From: Paenibacillus riograndensis SBR5
Lineage (GTDB): Bacteria; Bacillota; Bacilli; Paenibacillales; Paenibacillaceae
Assembly (NCBI RefSeq): GCF_000981585.1
Contig: NZ_LN831776.1
Coordinates: 7,259,216-7,323,215 of the forward strand
Direction: 5' to 3'
Length of the DNA stretch: 64,000 nt
Part shown: positions 9,338 to 18,035 of the stretch, one piece after another
Layout of the letters: each line of letters starts with the position of its first letter
Position numbering within the stretch: the first letter of the stretch is position 1
Notes under the pieces: model-generated
Seen by the model: the letters and a program-made list of their open reading frames with translations, nothing else
What the model was told of the DNA's origin: nothing
The model's database searches: none
Made by a program: the position numbers and the translations under genes

Positions 9338-9471
9338 GCAGCTGCGTGAAATGTTTGGACTTCCGGCCGCTGTTGTCTCCAGATGTTTCTGATTATACCG
9401 CTTTGCGGATAACATCCGGAGACAAAGGCGGACGCATTCGCTCCTACAGTTCCAAACTTTCACTCCGCTGC
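9338..9471. repeat. Structured intergenic element, copy 1 (argF-argG gap)
   Basis: Nested inverted repeats fold 134 bp into one long hairpin: GCAGC (9338-9342) with GCTGC (9467-9471), GTGAAA (9346-9351) with TTTCAC (9458-9463), GTTTGGA with TCCAAAC, CCGC (9367-9370) with GCGG (9428-9431), and TGTCTCC-a-GATGTT (9374-9387) with AACATC-c-GGAGACA (9411-9424). An apical CCGC-ttt-GCGG tops it. Copies 2 and 3 share the loop sequences but have different paired arms. It is upstream of argG on the minus strand, within its likely leader. Confidence 0.85.
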
Positions 9472-9630
9472 TATGCACCGGAATCTAACGCTCAATACTA
9501 AGTTCAACCTATATAGTGTTTTATATAATATAAGACCAAGCAAGAGCCTTGCCTGATTTGCATGACCAATCCTGATTTACTCCAGATCGCTGAATACTCT
9601 TAGCTATAGCTTAGCCCGTGAATACGGTCC

Positions 9631-10599
9631 TTAGCCCATCAATGCCGCCATCAACGCTTTCTGCGCATGCAGGCGGTTTTCGGCCTGGTCGAAGATGACC
9701 GAATTCGGGCCGTCGATCACGCCGGTGCTGACCTCTTCCTCACGGTGAGCCGGCAGGCAGTGCAGGAACAGGTAGTCGCTCTTCGCGCCTTTGACCAGCT
9801 CCTCGTTGACCTGATAATCCTTGAACGCGGCCTCACGCGCGAGCTGCTCGGCTTCAAAGCCCATGCTCGCCCAGACATCTGTGTAGATTACATCGGCGTC
9901 CTGTACGGCTTCCTGCGGGCTGCGGGTAACCACGATTAACGCTCCGGTTTCCTTGGCAATCTCACGCGCCTCCGCAACAACAGCCGCATCCGGCTCATAG
10001 CCCTCCGGTCCGGCAACCGAGACATGCACGCCCAGCTTGGCACCGCCGATCAGCAGGGAATGCGCCATGTTGTTGCCATCGCCGATGTAGGCCAGCTTCA
10101 GGCCCTTCAGCTTGCCTTTATGCTCGTAGACGGTCTGGTAATCAGCCAGCACCTGGCACGGATGGGCCAGATCGCTCAGTCCGTTGATGACGGGCACCGA
10201 AGCATAACGGGCCAGATCCTCTACTTTGTCATGGCCGAAGGTGCGGATCATAATGCCGTCCAGATAACGGGACATGACCTGCGCCGTATCGCCGACGGTT
10301 TCGCCGCGTCCGAGCTGAATGTCATTTTTGCTCAGGAACAGCGCATGGCCGCCGAGCTGGTACATGCCCACTTCGAATGACACGCGTGTGCGGGTCGAGG
10401 ATTTTTCAAAAATAAGCCCAATCGTCTTGCCCTTCAGCGGCTGATAGACCTCCCCGCTTTTTTGCTTCCGCTTCAGCTCAATCGCCAAATCAATCAAATA
10501 CGTGATTTCCTCCGGGCTGTAGTCGTTCAGCTCCAGCAAATCACGGCCTTTGAGCTGCTGCGCGATTTGTTGTGCACCGCTTTTCACTTCCTGGCTCAT
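9631..10599 (-). CDS. argF: Ornithine carbamoyltransferase
   Basis: A 322-residue enzyme that makes citrulline from ornithine and carbamoyl phosphate. ATG at 10599 is chosen because GGGAGG lies 7 bp upstream and its first bases overlap the argD stop as ATGA. SSTRTRVSFE binds carbamoyl phosphate, HPCQVLADYQT and DVWASMG are conserved, and HCLPAHREEEV carries the catalytic Cys-Leu-Pro motif. Length is normal for an anabolic trimeric OTC. Coupled translation with argD is expected. Confidence 0.97.
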   Translation of the reverse strand: MSQEVKSGAQQIAQQLKGRDLLELNDYSPEEITYLIDLAIELKRKQKSGEVYQPLKGKTIGLIFEKSSTRTRVSFEVGMYQLGGHALFLSKNDIQLGRGETVGDTAQVMSRYLDGIMIRTFGHDKVEDLARYASVPVINGLSDLAHPCQVLADYQTVYEHKGKLKGLKLAYIGDGNNMAHSLLIGGAKLGVHVSVAGPEGYEPDAAVVAEAREIAKETGALIVVTRSPQEAVQDADVIYTDVWASMGFEAEQLAREAAFKDYQVNEELVKGAKSDYLFLHCLPAHREEEVSTGVIDGPNSVIFDQAENRLHAQKALMAALMG

Positions 10600-11882
10600 G
10601 AACCTGCCTCCCACTTTCCATTGTTAGCATAAGTATGAATGAGTTCCGAAAGGATGTCCACCGCCTGGTGGATCTCATCGGCGCTTACGTACAGGTTAGG
10701 CAGCAGCCGAATGACGTTGGGGCCGGCCTGCACGAACAGCAGCCCGCGCTTTTGTCCGGCCAGCACGATATCACCTACCGGTGCCGCGCACTCGATGCCA
10801 ATGAGCAGGCCTTTGCCGCGGATCTCCTTCACAAACGGCGTATCCGCCAGCTTGTCTCCGAGCAGTCCCTTCAGGTATTCTCCCATGTCGGCAGCACGCT
10901 GCGCCAAATTATCTTCCAGCATCGTTTCGATCGTCGCTTCCATTACCGCTGCGGCCAGCGGCGTTCCGCCGAAGGTGGACGCATGGCTGCCTGGACTGAA
11001 CGCCTCACGCAGGTATCCCTTGCCCAGCATGACACCTGCCGGGAAGCCGCTGGCCACCCCTTTGGCCAAGGTGAAGATATCCGGCTCAATGCCGTAATGC
11101 TGATGTGCAAACAGCTTGCCCGTACGTCCCATGCCGGTCTGCACTTCATCCACGATCAGCAGTAAGCCATGCTCTTTGCACAGCTCAACCACCGCATCCA
11201 GGAATTCCTGCTGCACCTCCAGCACGCCGCCTTCAGCGAGGACCATCTCCAGCATAATTGCTGCGGTGTTCCCGGAGATTGCAGCCTTCAGCGCCGAGAG
11301 ATCGTGCAGCGGCACAGTCTTGAAGCCTGCCGGAAGCGGCAGGAAGCCTTCTTTTACCTTTTGCTGTCCGGTAGCCGTCAGTGTGGCCAGAGTACGTCCA
11401 TGGAAGGACTGCTCGAACGTAATCACTTCATAGCGGCCCGTTCCCTTCACCTTCTGGTGATAACGGCGCGCCAGCTTGATCGCTGCCTCATTCGCTTCCG
11501 CCCCGCTGTTGCAAAAGAACACCTGATCTGCACAGCTGTTCGCTGTAAGCAGCGCAGCCACCCGGTCCTGTCCAGGAATGTGGAACAGGTTCGAGACATG
11601 CCACAGCGTATCAATCTGCGCCTTCAGCTTCGCGCCAACCTTCTCCGGTGCGTGTCCCAGACTCGTTACGGCCAGGCCGCACATAAAGTCCAGGTACTTG
11701 TTGCCCTGATCATCCCACACCCAGCTGCCCTTACCCTTAACCAGACTGATGTCGTATCTGGCATAGGACGGGAATACCGCACCCAGCTTGGCAGGAGCAG
11801 CCTCCTGAACCCCTGTTTCTGCTGAACGGTCCTGCGGTGCCCCTGTCAAAGAATCTTTGTCCGCTTGCGTAAGCTCACTCAT
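10596..11882 (-). CDS. argD: Acetylornithine aminotransferase
   Basis: A class-III PLP-dependent transaminase of 428 residues that converts N-acetylglutamate semialdehyde to N-acetylornithine. Key motifs are FCNSGAEANEAAIKLAR, FHGRTLATLTATGQ, VDEVQTGMGRTG and the PLP lysine in TLAKGVASGFPAG. The N-terminus is about 30 residues longer than usual and hydrophilic. GGGAGAG precedes the ATG. It overlaps argF by 4 bp. A 267-bp gap with structured repeat copy 2 separates it from argB. Confidence 0.95.
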   Translation of the reverse strand: MSELTQADKDSLTGAPQDRSAETGVQEAAPAKLGAVFPSYARYDISLVKGKGSWVWDDQGNKYLDFMCGLAVTSLGHAPEKVGAKLKAQIDTLWHVSNLFHIPGQDRVAALLTANSCADQVFFCNSGAEANEAAIKLARRYHQKVKGTGRYEVITFEQSFHGRTLATLTATGQQKVKEGFLPLPAGFKTVPLHDLSALKAAISGNTAAIMLEMVLAEGGVLEVQQEFLDAVVELCKEHGLLLIVDEVQTGMGRTGKLFAHQHYGIEPDIFTLAKGVASGFPAGVMLGKGYLREAFSPGSHASTFGGTPLAAAVMEATIETMLEDNLAQRAADMGEYLKGLLGDKLADTPFVKEIRGKGLLIGIECAAPVGDIVLAGQKRGLLFVQAGPNVIRLLPNLYVSADEIHQAVDILSELIHTYANNGKWEAGS

Positions 11883-11966
11883 TCTTAGTCACTCTCCCAC
11901 CATGCTGCTTCCGGCATTCCCGTCAGCGCTTGTTATTATATAAGTTGAACTTTAGTTTTACATTGT

Positions 11967-12119
11967 GGGGTATGGTCGTAACTACGGGGAATGTTTGGAC
12001 TTCCAGCCGCTGTTGTCCCCAGATTTCTTGATTGAACCGCCTTTTGCGGTTGAAATCCGGTGACAAAGGCGGACGCATTCGCTCTTCCAGTTCCAAACTT
12101 CCCCTCCGCACTTCTACCC
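11967..12119. repeat. Structured intergenic element, copy 2 (argB-argD gap)
   Basis: Same architecture as the copy near 9.4 kb, with different paired bases: GGGTA (11968-11972) with TACCC (12115-12119), GGGGAA (11986-11991) with TTCCCC (12099-12104), GTTTGGA with TCCAAAC, CCGC (12007-12010) with GCGG (12069-12072), TGTCCCC-a-GATTTC (12014-12027) with GAAATC-c-GGTGACA (12052-12065, one mismatch), and an apical ACCGC/GCGGT. The loop sequences GACTTCC and ACGCATTCGCTC are shared with the other copies. Confidence 0.85.
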
Positions 12120-12149
12120 TTTTATGAATTTTTTAGTTCATCTTATTAG

Positions 12150-12968
12150 TTATGAACGAATAATCCGTGTTCCCAGTTTTTCCCCCTGCAGCACCCGGCT
12201 AAGCACCCGGGGCTCCTTGCCGTCAACAATGACGACTTCGGACACACTGCCCTGGATGCAGTCGATCGCGGCACGCACTTTTGGAATCATCCCGCCATAG
12301 ATTTCGCCATTTTTGATTAAGTCTTCGATCTGCCCTACCGTCACAGACGGAAGCACGGTTTTGCGTCCGTCCAGGGTGCGCATAATGCCCGGCACATCCG
12401 TGACCACAATCATTTGGGGCGACCCGATAAAAGAAGCCACCGCACCCGCCGCCGTATCCGCATTAATATTGTAGCGCTGGCCCCCGGCATCTACGCCGAT
12501 CGGCGCGATCACAGGGATATAGCCCATCGCCAGAACACCCGCCACAATTTCTGCATTGACCTCAGTCACTTCACCGACCAGCCCCACTTCACCGCTATTG
12601 GCAACCAGCCGGGCCGTAATCAGCCGCCCATCCACACCGGATAAGCCGAGCGCCTGCCCTCCACTGCCTTGAATCCTTCGGACAATCGCCTTGTTGATGC
12701 TTCCCGCCAGCGTCATTTCCACCACATCCAGCACTTCCTCGGTCGTCACCCGCAAGCCGTTCACAAAGCTGCTCTCAATGCCAAGCTTCTCCAGATTGCC
12801 GGAAATCGCCGGTCCGCCGCCATGCACAATAACAGGCTGGGCACCGCTCAGCTGCAGCTCCCGCAAATCGTCAAAAAATGAATCCGGAAGCGCCGCCAGC
12901 GTACTGCCGCCACATTTCATAACGAACAGTCCGCCAGCCTTATGGTTCTCAACAGGTTCAAAAGTCAT
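12150..12968 (-). CDS. argB: Acetylglutamate kinase
   Basis: A 272-residue amino-acid kinase that phosphorylates N-acetylglutamate, the second step of the pathway. The N-terminal region has FVMKCGGS (phosphate-binding), followed by VIVHGGGPAIS, VTTEEVLDVVEMTLAG and NINADTAAGAVA in typical order. GGGAGGG lies about 10 bp before the ATG. The 14-residue N-terminal extension before FVMKCGG is unremarkable. It lies 40 bp after argJ and is part of the argCJB run. Confidence 0.96.
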   Translation of the reverse strand: MTFEPVENHKAGGLFVMKCGGSTLAALPDSFFDDLRELQLSGAQPVIVHGGGPAISGNLEKLGIESSFVNGLRVTTEEVLDVVEMTLAGSINKAIVRRIQGSGGQALGLSGVDGRLITARLVANSGEVGLVGEVTEVNAEIVAGVLAMGYIPVIAPIGVDAGGQRYNINADTAAGAVASFIGSPQMIVVTDVPGIMRTLDGRKTVLPSVTVGQIEDLIKNGEIYGGMIPKVRAAIDCIQGSVSEVVIVDGKEPRVLSRVLQGEKLGTRIIRS

Positions 12969-13008
12969 AGTATCGGTACCCTCCCAGTAAGCTCAGCCCA
13001 GCCGTCAA

Positions 13009-14241
13009 TCAGGTACGGTATGCGGCATTAATGCGCACATAATCATACGTCAGATCGCAGCCCCAGGCGGTAGCCTTGCCTTCTCCGTCAGCTAAAGCTA
13101 CGGTAATCCGCACGGTATCGCTTTTTTGCAAATAATGCAGAGCCTGCTCTTCATCAAAAGCTACCGGACGCGACTGTCTGAGCACCTCAATCCCGCCAAG
13201 TGAGATATCTACCCGTTCCGGGGATACCGGCACTCCTGCGCGTCCTACCGCCGCAATAATTCTGCCCCAGTTGGCATCCGCACCAAAAATCGCCGATTTC
13301 ACAAGACTGGAGCCGACCACTGTCTTGGCAATCGCCGCCGCAGCCTCATCATGCACTGCACCGTCAATCTGCACTTCAATCAGCTTCGTCGCTCCTTCGC
13401 CGTCACGGGCAATCGCCATAGCCAGACTCTTGCAGACATGTGTGAACGCAGCGGCAAAAGCATCCCAGTCCGCATGCAGCCGCGTCAGCTTTTCATTCCC
13501 GGCCAGCCCGCTAGCCATCGTCACCAGCATGTCATTGGTGCTTGTATCTCCATCTACCGTAATCATATTAAAAGTGGTGTTGGTCGCAGTACGCAGCAGA
13601 CTGAGCAGATCCTCGCCGTCAATCACAGCATCCGTGGTCATGAAGCCCAGCATGGTCGCCATATTGGGATGAATCATCCCCGAACCTTTGGCAGCTCCGG
13701 CGATGGTAACTTCCACTTCACCGACCTTTACTGTGACGCAGCATTCTTTTTTGACCAGATCTGTTGTTAAAATAGCCTGGCAGAACTCTTCCGCCCCGGC
13801 GGCTCCTCCATCCAGCTTCTCCGGCAGTCCGGCAATGCCGCTGCGCACACGGTCCATCTTCAGCAGTTCGCCGATTACACCGGTAGAAGCAACCGCGACG
13901 TCCAATTCATTCACCCCAAGCTCACGGGCAGCGGCCGCACGCATTTCATAAGCATCGGCTTCACCTTGTTCACCGGTACAGGCATTGGCATTCCCGCTGT
14001 TCACGATAACCGCCTGCAGCGTCGCGTTCGCCAGACTCTCCCGCGTCACCTTCAGCGGTGCAGCCTGGAATACATTCGTTGTATAGACCGCAGCCGCTGT
14101 CGCAGGCACCTCGCAGAGAATCGCCGCCAGGTCGTTGCGCTCTGTTTTTTTGAGTCCGCAGTGCAGCCCGCCAGCCGTAAACCCCTTAGGGGTTGTGACA
14201 CTTCCGCCCTCAACGACGGTAAAAACCTGTTTCTCACTCAT
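13009..14241 (-). CDS. argJ: Bifunctional ornithine acetyltransferase / N-acetylglutamate synthase
   Basis: A 410-residue ArgJ that transfers the acetyl group from N-acetylornithine to glutamate and so recycles it. Typical motifs are PKGFTAGGLHCGLKK, VNSGNANACTG, DGDTSTNDM and KGSGMIHPNMATMLGF; the Thr of MATMLGF is the self-cleavage site that yields alpha and beta chains and becomes the nucleophile. No Shine-Dalgarno sequence is visible ahead of the ATG 21 bp after argC, so reinitiation from argC is likely. Presence of argJ and absence of argA/argE here indicate the cyclic pathway. Confidence 0.96.
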   Translation of the reverse strand: MSEKQVFTVVEGGSVTTPKGFTAGGLHCGLKKTERNDLAAILCEVPATAAAVYTTNVFQAAPLKVTRESLANATLQAVIVNSGNANACTGEQGEADAYEMRAAAARELGVNELDVAVASTGVIGELLKMDRVRSGIAGLPEKLDGGAAGAEEFCQAILTTDLVKKECCVTVKVGEVEVTIAGAAKGSGMIHPNMATMLGFMTTDAVIDGEDLLSLLRTATNTTFNMITVDGDTSTNDMLVTMASGLAGNEKLTRLHADWDAFAAAFTHVCKSLAMAIARDGEGATKLIEVQIDGAVHDEAAAAIAKTVVGSSLVKSAIFGADANWGRIIAAVGRAGVPVSPERVDISLGGIEVLRQSRPVAFDEEQALHYLQKSDTVRITVALADGEGKATAWGCDLTYDYVRINAAYRT

Positions 14242-14262
14242 TATAGTGTTGACCGCTGAAGC

Positions 14263-15318
14263 TTAAGGATACACAGGTGTGTAACCAAGACCGCGGGTTT
14301 CCTCCCATCCCATCATCAAATTCAGGTTCTGAATCGCTTGCCCGGCTGCGCCTTTAACAATATTGTCAATGACGGATACAACCGTTACCCGTCCTGTACG
14401 GGCATCCGTGGCAAAACCGATATCACAATAATTGGAGCCGCTGACCTCTTTGGTGGCTGGAAGCACACCCGCATCACGAACCCGCACATAAGGGCGTCCT
14501 GCATAATACTTACGGTATAAGTCCACAAAATCCTGCTCGCTGTACCCGCCACTCATCCCGGCATACATCGTGCTCATAATTCCCCGGGTCATTGGCACCA
14601 GATGCGTAGTGAACGTCACCGTCACCTTTTCTCCCGCGATCTCCGTCAGGGTCTGCTCAATCTCGGGAATGTGCTGATGCTTGTTGACCTTGTAGGTTTT
14701 GAAATTCTCGTTGATCTCGGCAAAATGGACCGTTAGACTCGTTCCCCGCCCTGCGCCGGATACACCTGATTTGGCATCGATAATAATGCTGTCAGGTTTA
14801 ATCCAGCCAGCCTGCAGCGCCGGAACCAGGCCCAACAGGGTAGCTGTCGGATAACAGCCCGGATTCGAGACAAAATCCACTCCAGCCGCACGCTCCCCGA
14901 ACACCTCGCATAATCCGTATACAGCCTGCTGCAGATACGCTTCAGGCGGAGCCGGATGCTTATACCACTGCTCATACTCCGCGCCGTCCTTCAGCCGGAA
15001 GTCACCGGACAGATCAACCACCTTCAGTCCTGCCTCCAGCAGCTGCGGCACCAGCTTGGCACTTACCCCCGAAGGCGTTGCAGTGAACACCACATCTGCC
15101 CTCCCGGCGATCTCCGCCGCGTCCACTCCATCCAGATTGCGCTGCACAATCCCCGTTAAATGCGGAAAACCCTCCTCAATAGGCGCACCGGCGCTTGAAG
15201 AGGAAATCACCGAAGTAATCTCTATATCAGGGTGGCCCTGCAGCAGCCTGATCAGCTCCACGCCCCCATATCCCGTTGATCCCACAATTGCCGCTCTCAG
15301 CTTATCAGTCACTGTCAT
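14263..15318 (-). CDS. argC: N-acetyl-gamma-glutamyl-phosphate reductase
   Basis: A 351-residue NADPH-dependent reductase, third step of the pathway and first gene of the operon. The start is ATG 15318, with AGGAAG 5 bp upstream; the longer open frame is not used. GSTGYGGVELIRLL is the nucleotide-binding loop near the N-terminus, and VSNPGCYPTAT contains the catalytic cysteine. The upstream region carries a promoter with ARG-box-like operators, in line with control by an ArgR/AhrC arginine repressor. Confidence 0.96.
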   Translation of the reverse strand: MTVTDKLRAAIVGSTGYGGVELIRLLQGHPDIEITSVISSSSAGAPIEEGFPHLTGIVQRNLDGVDAAEIAGRADVVFTATPSGVSAKLVPQLLEAGLKVVDLSGDFRLKDGAEYEQWYKHPAPPEAYLQQAVYGLCEVFGERAAGVDFVSNPGCYPTATLLGLVPALQAGWIKPDSIIIDAKSGVSGAGRGTSLTVHFAEINENFKTYKVNKHQHIPEIEQTLTEIAGEKVTVTFTTHLVPMTRGIMSTMYAGMSGGYSEQDFVDLYRKYYAGRPYVRVRDAGVLPATKEVSGSNYCDIGFATDARTGRVTVVSVIDNIVKGAAGQAIQNLNLMMGWEETRGLGYTPVYP

Positions 15319-15335
15319 CCCCGCTTCCTGCTTTT

Positions 15336-15401
15336 CATGAATAAATGAATACCGCTCTTGGAAATATGTATTATTATACGACTGAATTAATATAAATACA
15401 A
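15336..15401 (-). promoter_or_regulatory. argC promoter with two ARG-box-like operators
   Basis: Read on the minus strand, TTGTAT (complement of 15396-15401) and TATAAT (complement of 15373-15378) are separated by 17 bp. An ARG-box-like TGAATTAATATAAATA (15383-15398, + strand) lies in the spacer. A second, CATGAATAAATGAAT (15336-15350), lies in the leader and resembles the AhrC box form CATGAATAAAAATTCA. Repression by arginine-bound ArgR is inferred. Confidence 0.6.
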
Positions 15402-15448
15402 CATGTAACGTCAAGTTTATTCTGCACAGATCCCCGAAGCATTTCGCC

Positions 15449-15481
15449 AAAAAAAGAAGCAGCCCCCTAAGGAGACTGCAC
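15449..15481 (-). terminator. Terminator overlapping the end of the yitT-like gene
   Basis: On the minus strand GCAGTCTCC-ttag-GGGGGCTGC is followed by TTCTTTTTTT. The stem includes the last codons and stop of the upstream YitT-family gene, so it separates that gene from argC. Confidence 0.75.
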
Positions 15482-16360
15482 CTCTCTTTTGAACCCTTCA
15501 CCCAGCACCTCATGCGCCTCCGTGATAATCACAAACGCCCCCGGATCCACAGAACGCACTAACGCTTTCAGCCGGGTGATCTCATTTTGCCCTACTACCA
15601 CCATAAGCACCGTACGGCTATCCCCGGTATACCCGCCTTGCGCGTTCAGCTTGGTCAACCCACGGTCCAAATCGTTCAAGATCGCCTGTGAAATCTCTTC
15701 CGTCTGGTCGGAAATGATATACGCTACCTTGGTTGTGCTGAAGCCCACCTCCAGCGCGTTGATCACCTTACCTGTTACAAACAAGCCGATCAAGGCATAC
15801 ATCGCTTGTTCCATGCCCAGTACAAAAGCAGCCAGCGTAATTACCGTACCATCCAGCAGCACGACAGACAGCGAGAAGCTGAACCCCGTAATCTTCTGAA
15901 TGATCTGCGCCAAAATGGACAGTCCCCCCGTAGACCCGCGCCCGCGGAATACCAGCCCAAGCCCAAGCCCCACACCAATCCCTCCGTAAATGGAGGCAAG
16001 CAGCGGATTTGTGGTCGGAACCGGCCCATCCTTCGTCAGAAAAATAAACAGCGGCAGCACAAAGCTGCCCAGCAGCGAACGCAGGCCATATTGCTTGCCG
16101 AGGATTACCACCCCCAGGATAAAGAGCGGAATATTCAGCGCCCACTGGGTGAACGCCGGTTCAGCTCCCAGCCAGGCCTCCGCGAGTACGGACAAGCCGG
16201 ACACCCCTCCGGAAGCGATTCTGTTCGGCAGGAAAAACAGATTGAAAGCCAGAGCCGTAATCAGCGAGCCCAGCAGAATCAGCAGAATATCCACCGTATG
16301 GCGCAAGGGCCCATTGAGTGGAATTAACGGGGGTTTATTGCGTGAATTCATTTTTTGCAT
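15467..16360 (-). CDS. YitT family membrane protein (DUF161/DUF2179)
   Basis: About 297 residues from ATG 16360, which has AAGGAG 12 bp upstream. Five or six hydrophobic segments (for example DILLILLGSLITALAFNLFFLP) fill the first 210 residues with the YitT hallmark ASGGVSGLS, then GRGSTGGLSILAQI. The C-terminal ~80 residues form the soluble DUF2179 domain (VAYIISDQTEEISQAI, GGYTGDSRTVLMVVV). The molecular function is not established. It is transcribed alone between prfB and argC. Confidence 0.92.
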   Translation of the reverse strand: MQKMNSRNKPPLIPLNGPLRHTVDILLILLGSLITALAFNLFFLPNRIASGGVSGLSVLAEAWLGAEPAFTQWALNIPLFILGVVILGKQYGLRSLLGSFVLPLFIFLTKDGPVPTTNPLLASIYGGIGVGLGLGLVFRGRGSTGGLSILAQIIQKITGFSFSLSVVLLDGTVITLAAFVLGMEQAMYALIGLFVTGKVINALEVGFSTTKVAYIISDQTEEISQAILNDLDRGLTKLNAQGGYTGDSRTVLMVVVGQNEITRLKALVRSVDPGAFVIITEAHEVLGEGFKREVQSP

Positions 16361-16414
16361 GCCGGTTGTTTTCTCCTTAACATTATACTTAAAGCATAGA
16401 CTTCCTAATCTTCT

Positions 16415-16452
16415 CAAAAAAATTCCTACACCTCCGAAGACGCGTAGGAATT
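16415..16452 (-). terminator. Terminator of prfB
   Basis: AATTCCTAC (16421-16429) pairs with GTAGGAATT (16444-16452); on the minus strand the stem is followed by TTTTTTT. It lies 13 bp past the prfB stop. Confidence 0.85.
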
Positions 16453-16464
16453 ATCATGATGCCC

Positions 16465-17578
16465 TTATTCAGCTTCCGTCTTAATCTGGCTGCGCAAATA
16501 TCCATCGATAAAAGCGTCCAGATCGCCGTCCATCACTGCTCCGACATTTCCGGTTTCCACGGAAGTACGGTGATCCTTTACCATACTATAGGGATGGAAT
16601 ACATAGGAGCGGATCTGGCTGCCCCAGGCAATATCCGATTGTTCTCCTCGGATTTCATCAAGCTGCTGCTGCTGCTCCTGCAGCTTGCGCTCATACAGCT
16701 TGGAACGCAGCATCTTCATCGCCTGTTCCCGGTTCTTGATCTGCGACCGCTCATTCTGGCAGGTGACCACCACGCCGGTGGGCAGGTGAGTGATACGCAC
16801 CGCAGAGTCGGTTGTATTAATATGCTGACCGCCCGCGCCGCTGGCACGGTACGTATCAATCTTCAGGTCCTCCGTACGGATTTCCACCTCGACATCATCC
16901 GTAATCTCAGGCACCACATCGCAGGATACGAAGGAGGTATGCCGCCGGCCTGATGCATCGAACGGGGAGATACGCACCAGCCGGTGCACCCCTTTTTCCG
17001 CCTTCAGATAGCCATAGACATTGTAGCCTTTGATCAGCAGAGTAACACTCTTGATCCCGGCTTCGTCCCCCGGTAAATAATCCAGGACTTCTACCTTGAA
17101 GCCGCGTTTCTCCGCCCAGCGGGTGTACATGCGCAGCAGCATTTGGCCCCAGTCCTGGGACTCCGTTCCGCCAGCGCCGGGATGCAGCTCCAGAATCGCA
17201 TTGAGCTTGTCATACGGCTGGTTGAGCAGCAGCTGCAGCTCGAATTCATCGACCTTGCCGCCTACACTGCGGATGGTCTCGGCAACTTCTGCCGCCAGCT
17301 CCGCATCGCCTTCCTCATCTGCCAGCTCTACCATCATCGCTGCATCGTCATATTCCTGCTGCAGCTTCTCGTACTGATCCACGGATGATTTCACCGCATT
17401 CATCTCGGCAATTACACCTTGCGCTTTTTCGGGATCATCCCAGAACCCGGGTGCTGCCATCTTTTCTTCGAAGTTCGCGATCATTTCCTGCTTGAGATCT
17501 AAGTCAAAGAGACCCCCTAAGGTCAGTTAGTTTCTTGCCTATTTCACGCAGGTCCTGCTTAACATTAGCATCGATCAT
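16465..17578 (-). CDS. prfB: Peptide chain release factor 2, with programmed +1 frameshift
   Basis: RF2 recognises UGA and UAA. The first frame starts at ATG 17578 and reads 24 codons to an in-frame TGA (17506-17504) in the context CTT-TGA-C. The SD-like AGGGGG (complement of 17513-17518) sits just upstream, the usual autoregulatory frameshift signal. After the +1 shift the frame continues from 17505, giving about 370 residues. SPF (RISPFDASG), which recognises the stop codon, and the catalytic GGQ ([11 protein letters not shown]) are present. Naive gene calls would start at an internal ATG and lose the N-terminus. It is downstream of secA, as in Bacillus. Confidence 0.96.
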
Positions 17579-17691
17579 GTGGAGTCACTTCACCTTTCAA
17601 AATAAAATGATTGCGCCGGGGCGGCTTATTGGACATAAAGAGGGGGAATAAAAGGCCATCTGAGAATCCCGGAACTTCAAATACTTCATAA

Positions 17692-17844
17692 GGTGATGGC
17701 CGTAACTGCGGGGAATGTTTGGACTTCCGGCCGCTGTTATGATTGAATTTCCTGATCTAAGCCGCTGGACGCGGTAGAAATTCAATCATAAAGGCGGACG
17801 CGTTCGCTCCTCCAGTTCCAAACTTCCCCTCCGTTACTTTCACC
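17692..17844. repeat. Structured intergenic element, copy 3 (secA-prfB gap)
   Basis: Third copy of the folded element. Paired arms are GGTGA (17692-17696) with TCACC (17840-17844), GTAAC (17702-17706) with GTTAC (17833-17837), GGGGAA with TTCCCC, GTTTGGA with TCCAAAC, CCGC (17731-17734) with GCGG (17794-17797), and TATGATTGAATTTC (17738-17751) with GAAATTCAATCATA (17777-17790), a perfect 14-bp stem unrelated in sequence to the arms of copies 1 and 2. The loop sequences GGACTTCCGG and ACGCGTTCGCTCC are conserved. Confidence 0.87.
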
Positions 17845-17908
17845 ATATTTTTTATATTCAAGTTCCAATCCTTCTCTGCTTGAATCATTCACCCAAGTCT
17901 TAATGCCC

Positions 17909-17962
17909 AAAAAAGCGGCCGGGCCGCAAACGGGGAATCCCCCGGGCCCAGCCGCTTTTTAT
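17909..17962 (-). terminator. Terminator of secA
   Basis: On the minus strand AAAAAGCGGCTGGGCC and GGCCCGGCCGCTTTTTT flank a GC-rich centre and form a long stem ending in a T-run. It is about 75 bp after the secA stop. Confidence 0.8.
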
Positions 17963-18035
17963 TGTCATTATAACCTTCGGACTCTGGAACAAGTCCCAAA
18001 GTGCAAAATCCCTAAACTCAATCGGCCTGCTGCGC

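Noticed and set aside
9266..9478. N-terminal extension of ArgG encoded upstream of 9265
   Set aside because: The extension is a translation of the folded repeat element (the same residues, AAGSPNI-RS, appear in a frame of the copy at 17.7 kb), and a good ribosome binding site precedes ATG 9265.
9266..9630. T-box or other tRNA-sensing leader before argG
   Set aside because: No T-box motif (AGGGUGGNACCGCG-like) or specifier loop could be found; the structure is the repeat element that also occurs before genes unrelated to arginine.
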